64,000 nt of DNA, from the NCBI RefSeq assembly GCF_010233585.1, contig NZ_CP045997.1, positions 4,263,399 through 4,327,398 on the forward strand. The letters are read 5' to 3'. Positions within the stretch are counted from its first letter, which is position 1. Each line of letters opens with the position of its first letter. Of the stretch, positions 36,272-45,180 are shown piece after piece. The position numbers were made by a program, and so were the translations under genes. The DNA comes from Spirosoma endbachense. GTDB taxonomy: Bacteria; Bacteroidota; Bacteroidia; Cytophagales; Spirosomataceae. Below the pieces are notes generated by a model that was not told where the DNA came from, made no database searches, and worked only from the letters and a program-made list of their open reading frames with translations.

Positions 36272-36439
36272 TTACTCCCCTTTTTTAGCCATTTGGGCCT
36301 CTTTGATACGTTTCATCGCTTCATCAGGTGATATACGTTCAACTGGAAGGCTAAGAATTTCCTCCCAAGTCATTTCACGAATAGTCTTACCTGTAATGGA
36401 ATTTTTAACCGCACCAAAGTCTTTTGATTTCTTGTTCAT
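36272..36439 (-). CDS. Small hypothetical protein (55 residues) inside the cas locus
   Basis: Starts MNKKSKDFGAVKNSITGKTI and ends AQMAKKGE. It overlaps the end of the 100-residue gene by 35 bases on the same strand, which suggests translational coupling. Charged, helical, with the segment MTWEEILSLPVERI and then a Lys/Arg-rich end. It ends at a short homopolymer with a protein-like frame continuing beyond (see the entry at 36087-36260). Two small overlapping genes of this size resemble a toxin-antitoxin pair, but no family is recognised. Confidence 0.5.
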   Translation of the reverse strand: MNKKSKDFGAVKNSITGKTIREMTWEEILSLPVERISPDEAMKRIKEAQMAKKGE

Positions 36440-36707
36440 CGGCCAGTTTTACTTGATGATAGAAGTATCGACCTCTTTCGGAGTCGTAATTCAAAGCTAC
36501 AAGCAAAAACCGAAAATTGCTACTCTGGCCGATCACATAATAAAAGCAGTCAGACGCTGGATAACCCGGAATGGGTATCCAAACTGCCATTGTACTATGG
36601 CGGATACTTTTGAGTTCTATGTGGTTAGTTTTTATCGCCCGAAGCTCATCAATAGTCAGAAGACTAAAGTCATCAACCGGTTCAGGGAGGTCATAATCTT
36701 CTGTCAT
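36405..36707 (-). CDS. Hypothetical protein (100 residues) on the opposite strand between cas6 and cas8
   Basis: Starts MTEDYDLPEPVDDFSLLTID and ends HQVKLADEQEIKRLWCG. The C-terminal half (FYYVIGQSSNFRFLLVALNY, DSERGRYFYHQ) has a beta-rich pattern. Together with the overlapping 55-residue gene it forms a compact pair read against the cas genes. No known toxin or anti-CRISPR motif is visible. Function unknown; a toxin-antitoxin or cas-embedded regulatory pair is an inference only. Confidence 0.6.
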   Translation of the reverse strand: MTEDYDLPEPVDDFSLLTIDELRAIKTNHIELKSIRHSTMAVWIPIPGYPASDCFYYVIGQSSNFRFLLVALNYDSERGRYFYHQVKLADEQEIKRLWCG

Positions 36708-36883
36708 ATGAGTGTTAAAATAGGCCTAGGCGCAGTTTGGTGCGATTGGCAAGGTGCAACTTATCCCTACGGACTATATTTCAATTCCCGTCATCACCAA
36801 GACCTATATTATTACCGTTCAAATCGGATTTACAAAGGTATTTGGAAAGATCGGTCAAATCCAAGAGTTTTGTAAAATAAAAC

Positions 36884-36909
36884 AGAGATAAAGTTACAAC
36901 TTTATCTCT
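36884..36909. promoter_or_regulatory. Perfect 12-base-arm palindrome before cas8
   Basis: AGAGATAAAGTT (36884-36895) and AACTTTATCTCT (36898-36909) with a two-base centre AC, 27 bases before the cas8b ATG. It is not followed by a T run, so it is more likely an operator or mRNA structure of the effector operon than a terminator. Confidence 0.55.
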
Positions 36910-36936
36910 ACTTACTATTGAGAAAATAACTGTCCT

Positions 36937-38802
36937 ATGCTTAAAGAACTTGTCCAATTCACTCAGAGCCTGAAAGAACAGGAGATGAATACTATCGGTG
37001 TAGTTCCCAAGGAGGGATTACATGTTGTTCTAACTCTAAGAAAGGAAGATAATCAAGTATACTGGCCACCAGGCAGTTTCGAACCTTACGTATACTCAAA
37101 GAAAGATAAGACACCTAGCGAGCAACTGCAACGATGTGCAGCCTGGGCACAAGCGGCCTGGATGGTCAATACCAACAAGTGCTTCGACTTGCCAGCCAAA
37201 GGAATTCACTCGTGCTCTCCGTATTGCCTGGCTTTCAAACGGGAATCTTTGAAAGGTGGCGCTAAATACACAGATGCCAAGACGAAACTGCCGGAGCGAA
37301 TAAACGCTTATTTCGCCAAAGCCATTGACTTGTTGGACGATGAATCCGAAATGCAACGTATCGAAGTCTTCAAATATGCCTTAAACAGCGAAGAAAAACT
37401 GGATGCTATTTTAAATCAGATTCCAGAATATGAGTCGCTAAAAGATGCGAACTACATTGTCTTTTACCTGAGTGAGCCGCTTGAAGCTTACCAAAAAGCA
37501 AATACGAAATATTTAGCAGACAAACTGTTCAATACGAATCAATTCAATCTATCAGTTGATGAGATGGTGTACGGAACCAGCGATTTTTTCAATGGGTTCC
37601 CAGCTAAGAAAGCCTATCTATCACACCAGACCGCTTCGTTCGATATAGCCGGACGTATTTCTTCTGTCGAAGCTCGTGCTTTGTTTGAATTCCAAGACAT
37701 CATGGGGCGAGGTATTCTGCCGAGACCGTTGCCCATTTTCGTTGATCGAGATGAGTTAAAGAAAGACGCTATTGCGCTGTTTAAAAAAGGCGCTGAAGAC
37801 GGCGAGCGAATTGGCTATAAAGAAATTATAGAAACGCTGAATGAAAACCCAAGGCATAAAGACGACATAGGAAACTACTATCTCCTTTTCTATCTGGCTG
37901 GTGAAATCAAAGACTTCGATTTTGTTTCCAAGTTTGAGTACTCCCTGAATGACGAAGCAGATAAGCCATGGAAAGTGACTGACTGGTTCTCTATTAATTA
38001 CCAGCCGACTGTCAGCAATGTTTTTGACTTCCAGTATTCTATTCTGGTGTCGATTCTCAACAATTCATTGGTTGTCAAAACGAAAGCTGGTGGATTTCAA
38101 TACAAATTCTTCGATGATATCGATGCGAAGTATTGCAAATCAGACAATACATATCTGTTGGTAATGAAATACCGTAAAGCCTTTTATGATTTCATCTATA
38201 AGTCAAAAAGACAGGCCGTTACACAACAGATGTTCGATGATATTCTACAGACCAGCATTCTTGATGACCTACGGCTGGACGAAATCAAAAATAATCGTCA
38301 TACACAAGAATATTCGATTCGCCAGAAGCTGAATATCTGGTTCAGCCTTACTGAAAACTTTGAGCGTAAACATAAACCCATTGAAACTATGGCCAACAAG
38401 TTACAGGCACACCGAAAATTCATTCATCAGCTTACGAAAAACGAAGCTACCATCGAGACCGATGAGCAATATGCTTTTACGGTTGGTCAGGTCATTTATT
38501 ACTTACTTACCAAAAGTAAAACCAGCGATACCAGTTACAAACGACTGGAACCCTTTCTGCAGCAGGTTCATGCCAAGGAATTGAATAAGGCCATCGCCCG
38601 CTTATTCGATACGTATAAGCACGAAACATTCTCGTCCAACTTTCGTACGCCATTTGCTGAAGTTATGGCATACGAGACAAAAGCCAGTATTCGTGACCTA
38701 ATGCCGACTACACTAGCGGGAATTTTCTCCCAAAATGCGCTATTCAGCGACAAGGAGACAAAAGAGGAAGCTGAAACGGAGCCAACCCCGATAGAAGAAT
38801 AA
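36937..38802 (+). CDS. cas8b: Type I-B Cascade large subunit Cas8b (Csh1-like)
   Basis: A 621-residue protein in the position of the large subunit before cas7. It begins MLKELVQFTQSLKEQEMNTI, has a Cys-rich stretch (NKCFDLPAKGIHSCSPYC, about residues 75-95) that may bind zinc, and lacks any helicase or nuclease motif. Length and gene order match Csh1/TM1802-type Cas8b, which recognises the PAM and recruits Cas3. The fold is too variable for a residue-level call, so the assignment rests on order and general resemblance. Confidence 0.85.
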   Translation: MLKELVQFTQSLKEQEMNTIGVVPKEGLHVVLTLRKEDNQVYWPPGSFEPYVYSKKDKTPSEQLQRCAAWAQAAWMVNTNKCFDLPAKGIHSCSPYCLAFKRESLKGGAKYTDAKTKLPERINAYFAKAIDLLDDESEMQRIEVFKYALNSEEKLDAILNQIPEYESLKDANYIVFYLSEPLEAYQKANTKYLADKLFNTNQFNLSVDEMVYGTSDFFNGFPAKKAYLSHQTASFDIAGRISSVEARALFEFQDIMGRGILPRPLPIFVDRDELKKDAIALFKKGAEDGERIGYKEIIETLNENPRHKDDIGNYYLLFYLAGEIKDFDFVSKFEYSLNDEADKPWKVTDWFSINYQPTVSNVFDFQYSILVSILNNSLVVKTKAGGFQYKFFDDIDAKYCKSDNTYLLVMKYRKAFYDFIYKSKRQAVTQQMFDDILQTSILDDLRLDEIKNNRHTQEYSIRQKLNIWFSLTENFERKHKPIETMANKLQAHRKFIHQLTKNEATIETDEQYAFTVGQVIYYLLTKSKTSDTSYKRLEPFLQQVHAKELNKAIARLFDTYKHETFSSNFRTPFAEVMAYETKASIRDLMPTTLAGIFSQNALFSDKETKEEAETEPTPIEE

Positions 38803-38836
38803 AATCAACCTTTAACCACCCAATTAAACAAATATC

Positions 38837-39787
38837 ATGAGTCAATCCTTTAAGAACCGCGTTTTTGGCTGTGCCATTATTAAATCAATCAATTCAAATT
38901 ATAACGCGGATTTTACGCACCAGCCCCGCACCCTTCCTGACGGTACAGTGTATGCTACAGACAAAGCATTAAAATATTCTATTCGCAATTATCTGGTTAA
39001 GCATTTAGAGGAGGAGCGCGTATTTTATTTCAAAAGTCTGAGCGATGAAATGCAACCGCGCGATCTTGACCAGACATACATTAAGCATTTTACCGCTTTC
39101 CCAACCGTAGAGAAAGGCAAAGATGCAGCCGTAAAAGCTCGTATGCAGATTCTTGAGAATTTATTGAAATGCATTGATATTCGGCTGTTTGGCGGCACGT
39201 TTGCCAGCTCGGGGGCTAATCTTTCATTGCATGGTACGGTGCAGTTTACGCATGGTGTTAATCGCTTCCCAGAGGGAATTATTTACTCGGAGCAAATTTC
39301 GTCGCCATTTCGTAATTCCAACGACAAAAGCGCAGATTCGATGCAGACGACCCTAGGCACTCAATTTAAATTACGCGAAGGCCACTATGTTCACCATCTG
39401 TCTGTCAATCCCCGGAATCTGGAAGATATGGCCACATTGGTTAGTAGTGATGGCGTCACAGATGAGGATATTGCCAAGTTGAAGCAGGCGCTACGTTCGG
39501 GGGTTACGCTCTATGATTCAGCTGCCAAAGCCGGTACTGAAAACGAGCTATTGCTCTGGGTACAACTTAAGGCTGACTCTAAACTAGTCTTACCATCGTT
39601 TGTTGAGTTGGTAAGTGTGACTGTTGGTGAAAATGAAAGCCGGGAAATCGACTTGACTAAAGTGAGTGCCATTCTTGGCCGGGAGCACATCAAAAGTCAG
39701 ATTGAGAAAATTGAGCTTTACTATGATCAAGCTGTAACGACCGTACTGAATGCGCCCGAAGGCGCTGAGGTTCTGGAACTAAATTAA
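38837..39787 (+). CDS. cas7: Cas7 backbone subunit, type I-B (Csh2-like)
   Basis: A 316-residue RAMP-fold protein. The start MSQSFKNRVFGCAIIKSINS, the FGGTFASSGANLSLHGTVQF block and the EGIIYSEQISSPFRN segment match the Csh2/Cas7 family. Multiple copies of Cas7 coat the crRNA spacer in Cascade. It follows cas8b by 34 bases and precedes cas5 by 7 bases, one operon. Confidence 0.92.
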   Translation: MSQSFKNRVFGCAIIKSINSNYNADFTHQPRTLPDGTVYATDKALKYSIRNYLVKHLEEERVFYFKSLSDEMQPRDLDQTYIKHFTAFPTVEKGKDAAVKARMQILENLLKCIDIRLFGGTFASSGANLSLHGTVQFTHGVNRFPEGIIYSEQISSPFRNSNDKSADSMQTTLGTQFKLREGHYVHHLSVNPRNLEDMATLVSSDGVTDEDIAKLKQALRSGVTLYDSAAKAGTENELLLWVQLKADSKLVLPSFVELVSVTVGENESREIDLTKVSAILGREHIKSQIEKIELYYDQAVTTVLNAPEGAEVLELN

Positions 39788-39794
39788 TTCGGCA

Positions 39795-40595
39795 ATGGCG
39801 AACCAAAAACTGATTTCGTTCGACTTGCGGGCTGACTTTGGGTTTTTCAAGAAACCAGATTATAACGATGGCCTATTGTTGTCGTATAATATTCTCCATA
39901 AACCGGCTTTACTAGGAATCCTGGGGGCTATTATTGGCCTGAAAGGATACAGTAAAAAGGGGGAGTTTCCTGAGTATTATTTGCGACTCAAAGATCTGCC
40001 CATTGGTATTCAACCGCTGGATCATGAAAAGGGTAATTTCCAGAAAACCAGTGTTAAATATACCAATACGGTTGGCTACGCTAACGATGATGGTAATTTG
40101 CTGATAGAGGAAATGATGCTGATTCAACCGGCCTACCGTTGCTATCTGTTGCTGGATCTAGAAAATCCCGACCATAGTAAACTGTATGAATATCTGAAAA
40201 ATGGTCAGGCGGAATACATCCCCTATCTGGGCAAAAATGAATTTCAAGCGTGGTGGTTGATGGAGGATGATGGACGTGTATCGCTAATAGAGTATACCCA
40301 TGAGTCTTTTTTGCCTGGACAGGATTTTCTACTAAACACACTATTCATTAAAAGCAAGCCTTTGAAAGACGAGCAAGTAACGGTCAAGATTTCGTTCAGG
40401 AACAGAACCGTATCAAACAAAGCTACTTTCTCTTACTTCGAGCGACTGCCAGTGCATTTCCATGAAACGTTGGTTCAATACCAGCTTTATGATTTCGCTT
40501 ACACCGATTTTACACTCTCGCAGGAATCCACCATTACCAATCTCTTTCAGATTGAAGATGAGCAGGGTACTAAAACTGTCGTCCAACTTTTCTGA
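39795..40595 (+). CDS. cas5: Cas5 subunit, type I-B (Cas5h-like)
   Basis: A 266-residue RAMP-fold protein starting MANQKLISFDLRADFGFFKK. The block LLSYNILHKPALLGILGAII is the conserved helix of Cas5 of subtype I-B (N-terminal strand, then PSRTGLLGLLGA-like region), and the end lacks the Cas6 glycine loop. Cas5 holds the 5' handle of the crRNA. Spacing to cas3 is three bases, so translation is coupled. Confidence 0.9.
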   Translation: MANQKLISFDLRADFGFFKKPDYNDGLLLSYNILHKPALLGILGAIIGLKGYSKKGEFPEYYLRLKDLPIGIQPLDHEKGNFQKTSVKYTNTVGYANDDGNLLIEEMMLIQPAYRCYLLLDLENPDHSKLYEYLKNGQAEYIPYLGKNEFQAWWLMEDDGRVSLIEYTHESFLPGQDFLLNTLFIKSKPLKDEQVTVKISFRNRTVSNKATFSYFERLPVHFHETLVQYQLYDFAYTDFTLSQESTITNLFQIEDEQGTKTVVQLF

Positions 40596-40598
40596 CGT

Positions 40599-43391
40599 AT
40601 GATTTCTATCCACACCTTATACAAAGAACGAGCCGCAATTGCCGCCTTGCTCCAATTAAATGAACAGTACTGGGCACATTTACCTGCTAAGGGTGAAGAA
40701 GATTTCAAACAGCCTGAAAAACTGTTTGAACACTGTGATTTAGTGAATGAGTATTTTGAAAAACTTTGTGATGTTCATGGATTAGAGCCAGTTATTGACC
40801 GGCTCATCCTGAACCTCACGATTAATTCTTTCAAAAAGGAAAGTAAGATTAACGATTGGATTAAACAACTTTTCGTTAATACCATAGCTTTTCATGACTT
40901 TGGGAAAGTAAACGAAGATTTTCAGGCTTCCCGAATGCGGAATCTGATATTTAAGCCAAATCCGCAGAGTCCGTTTACACCAGCACATGGCCACTCCTGG
41001 TTAGGTGCGTATATATATGTGGGTTATTTCCTTACTCGAATTGAGCAGGACAAAGAATTAGACGAAAGTGAATTACAATATTTGACGGTTCTTATCTGGC
41101 AATTTTCTTATGCGATTATAAAACACCATAGCCCTTTTTTGGATGAGGTTAAAGCAGATGTACATAAAGCTGATTTTGGACGCTTCTATGCTCAGGTTCA
41201 GTATTATCTACAACTTTATAAATTCTCGTTTGAGCAAAGTCTCTCGGCGTTTGTCTTTGACGACTTCGAGTCTTTTTGGACTGAGTTTGAAAGACGCTCC
41301 GGTTCTTCATTTGCTCTTTTTGCACTTTTGAAACTCAACTTCTCTCTGCTTACAGCATCAGATTATCTGGCAACGCATGAGTACATGAGTGGAGATGTGA
41401 CTCATGACCTGGGAGTTTTGAATGACCGAAATCGTATTGAGACAATTATCCAAAATCTTCGCCAATTCGAGCATAATAAAGACACGTTTGAGCAATTGAA
41501 ATCTGGTTATGTGTTTCAGGAGAAAGCTCTTCAGGAAAAGTCTAAAGCGAATTTGAACAAGTTACGTCGAGAAATGGCAATCGAGTTGCTTCAAACTATT
41601 CGGAAGTTTTCGGATAAGCGACTTTACTTCATTGAGGCCCCGACAGGTGGGGGGAAAACGAACCTGTCGATGATTGCCCTGACAGAGTTATTAGACAAGA
41701 ATCCGGAGCTGCGAAAAGTATTCTATGTTTTTCCGTTCACAACGCTGATTACACAGACATACAAAGCTGTGCAGGCAACACTACAATTGACTAACCTGGA
41801 ATTAGTTGAGCTTCACTCAAAGGCAGGTTTTCAAAGTAAAAGCGAAGCAAAGAAAGAAGATGATGTGTATGGCCGAGACAAGAAAGATTATATCGACAAT
41901 TTGTTTGCACTCTATCCTATTACGTTGCTTTCGCACGTTCGGTTCTTTGATATTCTGAAAACCAATTCCAAAGAAGCGAACTACCTGTTGCACCGACTGG
42001 CCAATTCCGTAGTGATTATTGATGAAATACAATCGTACAATCCCAAAATCTGGGATAAGATGTTGTATTTCATTAGTCAGTATGCGGAGACTTTCAATAT
42101 CCGGTTTATTCTCATGTCGGCTACGTTGCCTAAACTGGATAAACTGGATTTGAAACTTAGGCCATTGCCCGTATTTCAGGAGCTTCTGCCAAATGCCCGG
42201 AAATACCTTCAAAATCCAAATTTCGCAGAGCGTGTACGCTTTAACTTTGAGTTATACGACCGTCAGCTTAACGATAAAGATGAAAATGATTGGAGCGAAT
42301 TAGCCAAGACCGTGATTGATAAGTCAAAGCAGTTTGCTGAGCAAAACACCCTACATGGTAGCGTTCACACGATCATTGAGTTTATTTACAAAAAATCAGC
42401 CTCTACGTTTAAGCAGGTAATTGGAGATTCAGATTGCCTGTTTGATGAAATATTTGTTTTGTCAGGCACCATTTTAGAATTCAGACGTCGCCAGATTATC
42501 AATCAGTTAAAGAATCCGGCTTATCGAAGAAAAAATATTTTACTCATTACAACGCAGGTTGTAGAAGCGGGTGTAGATATCGATATGGATTTAGGATTCA
42601 AGAATATCTCTCTTCTAGATAGCGATGAACAACTAGCGGGGCGCGTTAATCGCAATGCGAGTAAAGGTCTGTGTGAGGTTTATTTGTTTAGGTTAGATGA
42701 TTCGAGAATTTTGTATGGATCTGATTATAGATACAAGGTGATTCAGGAAGGTAAAATTTCTAAGGAGACAGCTCAGGAAATACTTTCAGAAAAGCGGTTT
42801 GATAAACTATATCAAGAGGTTTTTAGCAAGATTGATGGTTTTAACAAAGGTGCTTACGCTGATAATTTTTCTGGGGAAATTCTGGATCACCTAAATCGGT
42901 TGAATTTCACTCAAATCGATAGGAATTTTAGACTAATTGACCAGCAGAACGAATCCGTTTTTGTACCCATTGATATTCCCGCCTGGGTCGAATCTTCAGA
43001 AGAAAGTAAATCTGAAGCGATGTTTTCTGAGGACGACCTTGCATTCTTAATTCATTTTGGTGCCTATAGAGTCGGAGATGAGTTTATTAATGGAGAATCG
43101 GTTTGGAAGTGTTATGAGCGATTTATTTGGCAAGACATTGCAAATCGAAAAGTAGGAAAAGGGTTTGATTTAAATGATCGAATTAATTTCAAAACGCTAC
43201 AAAGCATTTTAGGGAAGTTTACTTTTTCGCTTATGACTCATTCAAATACCATAGATAAAATGAAAAGCTTTTGCCTAAATGCCGATACAACATATGGCTA
43301 CTGGTATTTGTCTCACCATGATAAGGTTTATAAGACTGACACAGGATTGATGGAAGATGCATTCGATGATTCTGCAAATTCTTTTCTTTAA
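40599..43391 (+). CDS. cas3: Cas3 HD nuclease-helicase
   Basis: A 930-residue single-chain Cas3. The HD nuclease part covers about residues 50-260 (AFHDFGKVNEDFQ, HGHSWLGAYI, KHHSPFLDEV). The helicase has Walker A EAPTGGGKTNLS (near 348), DEIQSYNP (motif II, near 470), SATLP (motif III), and the motif V/VI pair TTQVVEAGVDIDMD and LAGRVNRNASKG. It degrades target DNA after recruitment by Cascade. Ends 182 bases before cas4, with two hairpins in that gap. Confidence 0.96.
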   Translation: MISIHTLYKERAAIAALLQLNEQYWAHLPAKGEEDFKQPEKLFEHCDLVNEYFEKLCDVHGLEPVIDRLILNLTINSFKKESKINDWIKQLFVNTIAFHDFGKVNEDFQASRMRNLIFKPNPQSPFTPAHGHSWLGAYIYVGYFLTRIEQDKELDESELQYLTVLIWQFSYAIIKHHSPFLDEVKADVHKADFGRFYAQVQYYLQLYKFSFEQSLSAFVFDDFESFWTEFERRSGSSFALFALLKLNFSLLTASDYLATHEYMSGDVTHDLGVLNDRNRIETIIQNLRQFEHNKDTFEQLKSGYVFQEKALQEKSKANLNKLRREMAIELLQTIRKFSDKRLYFIEAPTGGGKTNLSMIALTELLDKNPELRKVFYVFPFTTLITQTYKAVQATLQLTNLELVELHSKAGFQSKSEAKKEDDVYGRDKKDYIDNLFALYPITLLSHVRFFDILKTNSKEANYLLHRLANSVVIIDEIQSYNPKIWDKMLYFISQYAETFNIRFILMSATLPKLDKLDLKLRPLPVFQELLPNARKYLQNPNFAERVRFNFELYDRQLNDKDENDWSELAKTVIDKSKQFAEQNTLHGSVHTIIEFIYKKSASTFKQVIGDSDCLFDEIFVLSGTILEFRRRQIINQLKNPAYRRKNILLITTQVVEAGVDIDMDLGFKNISLLDSDEQLAGRVNRNASKGLCEVYLFRLDDSRILYGSDYRYKVIQEGKISKETAQEILSEKRFDKLYQEVFSKIDGFNKGAYADNFSGEILDHLNRLNFTQIDRNFRLIDQQNESVFVPIDIPAWVESSEESKSEAMFSEDDLAFLIHFGAYRVGDEFINGESVWKCYERFIWQDIANRKVGKGFDLNDRINFKTLQSILGKFTFSLMTHSNTIDKMKSFCLNADTTYGYWYLSHHDKVYKTDTGLMEDAFDDSANSFL

Positions 43392-43471
43392 AATCTATGT
43401 ATTACTTTTTATTATATCATTTTCCTGAATTTGTACAGAATTGCTTTGCCTGAAATTCATCGCCGTGCTAT

Positions 43472-43494
43472 TTCTGCAACCACCGGTTGCAGAA
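43472..43494. promoter_or_regulatory. Hairpin 1 between cas3 and cas4
   Basis: TTCTGCAACC (43472-43481) and GGTTGCAGAA (43485-43494) with loop ACC. No T run, so probably not a terminator; it may mark the start of an adaptation transcript. Confidence 0.4.
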
Positions 43495-43534
43495 GTTATA
43501 TGCCCAGTAAGATCACTTATGTAGTCTACACCTA

Positions 43535-43559
43535 AATCTCGCACCAGTATGGCGAGATT
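43535..43559. promoter_or_regulatory. Hairpin 2 between cas3 and cas4
   Basis: AATCTCGC (43535-43542) and GCGAGATT (43552-43559), 14 bases before the cas4 ATG. Together with hairpin 1 it suggests that cas4-cas1-cas2 have their own regulation. Confidence 0.4.
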
Positions 43560-43573
43560 CATAGATCAACCAT

Positions 43574-44089
43574 ATGCAAACTGTCACCGGCTCGCTCATC
43601 GGCATGTACCATATCTGCAAGCGTGAACTCTGGCTTCATGCCAATCACATTCGCATGGAGCACAATTCAGAATTGGTAGCCGAAGGTAAACAACTGCACG
43701 AACACGCCTATCCGCAACGCGCCGAACGATATCGTGAAATCATTCTCGATGGCTCTAAAATTGACTTTTACGATCCTTATGATAAGGTCGTTCATGAGAT
43801 GAAAAAGTCGGATAAAATGGAACATTCGCACGTCGCACAAGTGCAGTTTTACCTGTATCTATTACGCAAAAACGGGGTGGAAGGAGCCACTGGCCTGCTC
43901 GAATACCCTAAACTTCGCCAAACGCAGACCGTTCAACTGACAAACGATGATGTACCCGTGGTAGAAGGCTGGATACGGGACATCAAGCGGATTGTCGACC
44001 GTGAGCAATGCCCTGGTCGTATCGCCAAATCGAAATGCCGGTCATGCAGCTACTTTGATTTCTGCTATGTAGAAGAAATTAATGAGTGA
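43574..44089 (+). CDS. cas4: Cas4 exonuclease of the adaptation module
   Basis: A 171-residue protein. The RecB-type nuclease core is read as EMKKSDKMEHSHVAQVQFYLY (with the QVQFY motif), and the iron-sulfur cysteines are Cys15 (MYHICKREL) and three in PGRIAKSKCRSCSYFDFCYV plus one just before. Cas4 trims prespacers and checks the PAM before Cas1-Cas2 insertion. It ends 65 bases before cas1; a long-loop inverted repeat lies in between. Confidence 0.92.
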   Translation: MQTVTGSLIGMYHICKRELWLHANHIRMEHNSELVAEGKQLHEHAYPQRAERYREIILDGSKIDFYDPYDKVVHEMKKSDKMEHSHVAQVQFYLYLLRKNGVEGATGLLEYPKLRQTQTVQLTNDDVPVVEGWIRDIKRIVDREQCPGRIAKSKCRSCSYFDFCYVEEINE

Positions 44090-44149
44090 AAGAGCGAAAC
44101 CGTGCATGAGTAAATACTAGCCAATCATTCTTTCACCCTTTCGCTCTTT
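44089..44149. promoter_or_regulatory. Inverted repeat between cas4 and cas1
   Basis: AAAGAGCGAAA (44089-44099) and TTTCGCTCTTT (44139-44149) are exact complements with a 39-base loop. It begins at the cas4 stop codon and ends 5 bases before the cas1 ATG, so it may shape the mRNA in this gap. Confidence 0.4.
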
Positions 44150-44154
44150 GGTTT

Positions 44155-45168
44155 ATGAAACAACCCAAATACCTGTTCAATGCTGGCCGGATGAGCCGCA
44201 AAGATAATACCCTGAAGTTTACACCTGTCGATGAGGCAGGTATCGAAGGCCAACCGCGCTATCTGCCCATTGAGCAGGTTGGTGATCTGTATGTTTTTGG
44301 CAGTTTGGATGCGAATAGTGCCTTATACAATTTTTTGGGACAGGAAGGTATTGCCGTCCATTTCTTTAACTACTATGAGCACTACACCGGTTCGTTCATG
44401 CCTCGCGAATATCTGTTGGCCGGTAAAATGCAGGTCGACCAGACGAAGCATTATATGGCCGCTAAAAAGCGCATCGAGATTGCCCGACGATTTGTGGAAG
44501 GTGCGGCAAATAATATTCTGCGGGTACTGAAATACTACGACAACCGAGATAAAGCTAAAGATTTGACCGAGGCCATCTGCCTTATTGAACGTTTATTGGC
44601 CAGTGTACCAATGGCAGTCGATGTGCCGATGTTAATGGGGATTGAGGGGAATATTCGCCAGACCTATTACGGAGCCTTCGACGCCATTGTGGGCCAAACG
44701 TTTTGCATGGATGGGCGTAGCAAACGACCACCCCAAAACGAATTGAACGCCCTGATTTCGTTCGGCAATATGCTCTGTTATACGGCCTGCCTGAGTACGA
44801 TCTACCACACACAGTTGAACCCAACAATTAGTTTTCTACACGAACCGGGTGCACGCCGGTATTCGCTGGCGTTGGATTTATCCGAGGTGTTCAAGCCAAT
44901 ATTAGTGGATCGACTAATTTTTCGGATGATCAATAAACGGCAGTTGCAGCCGTCTGATTTTCGATCGGAAGTAGGCGGCTGTGTTCTGAAAGATGCGGCC
45001 AGAAAGCGCTTCGTGCAGGGTTTCGACGAGCAGTTGAAAGAAACAATCAAACACCGGGCGTTGGGGCGAAGTGTCAGTTATCGGCACCTGGTGAAGCTGG
45101 AGTGCTACAAATTACAAAAGCATCTCCTGGGGTTAGAAGAATATCGGCCTTTTAAGGCATGGTGGTAA
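44155..45168 (+). CDS. cas1: Cas1 integrase, subtype I-B
   Basis: A 337-residue metal-dependent integrase. Conserved residues: the N-terminal MKQPKYLFNAGRMSRKDNTL, the helical domain IEGNIRQTYYGAF with catalytic Glu, FLHEPGARRYSLALDLSEVF with the His and acidic residues, and QLQPSDFRSEVGGCVLKDAA. With Cas2 it inserts new spacers at the leader end of the array. Cas2 starts 12 bases downstream. Confidence 0.95.
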   Translation: MKQPKYLFNAGRMSRKDNTLKFTPVDEAGIEGQPRYLPIEQVGDLYVFGSLDANSALYNFLGQEGIAVHFFNYYEHYTGSFMPREYLLAGKMQVDQTKHYMAAKKRIEIARRFVEGAANNILRVLKYYDNRDKAKDLTEAICLIERLLASVPMAVDVPMLMGIEGNIRQTYYGAFDAIVGQTFCMDGRSKRPPQNELNALISFGNMLCYTACLSTIYHTQLNPTISFLHEPGARRYSLALDLSEVFKPILVDRLIFRMINKRQLQPSDFRSEVGGCVLKDAARKRFVQGFDEQLKETIKHRALGRSVSYRHLVKLECYKLQKHLLGLEEYRPFKAWW

Positions 45169-45180
45169 ATAAGGAGGACT

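Noticed and set aside
36222..36875. 217-residue plus-strand frame between cas6 and cas8b
   Set aside because: It is antisense to the two coupled small genes and has a random-like composition with many Tyr and Ile.
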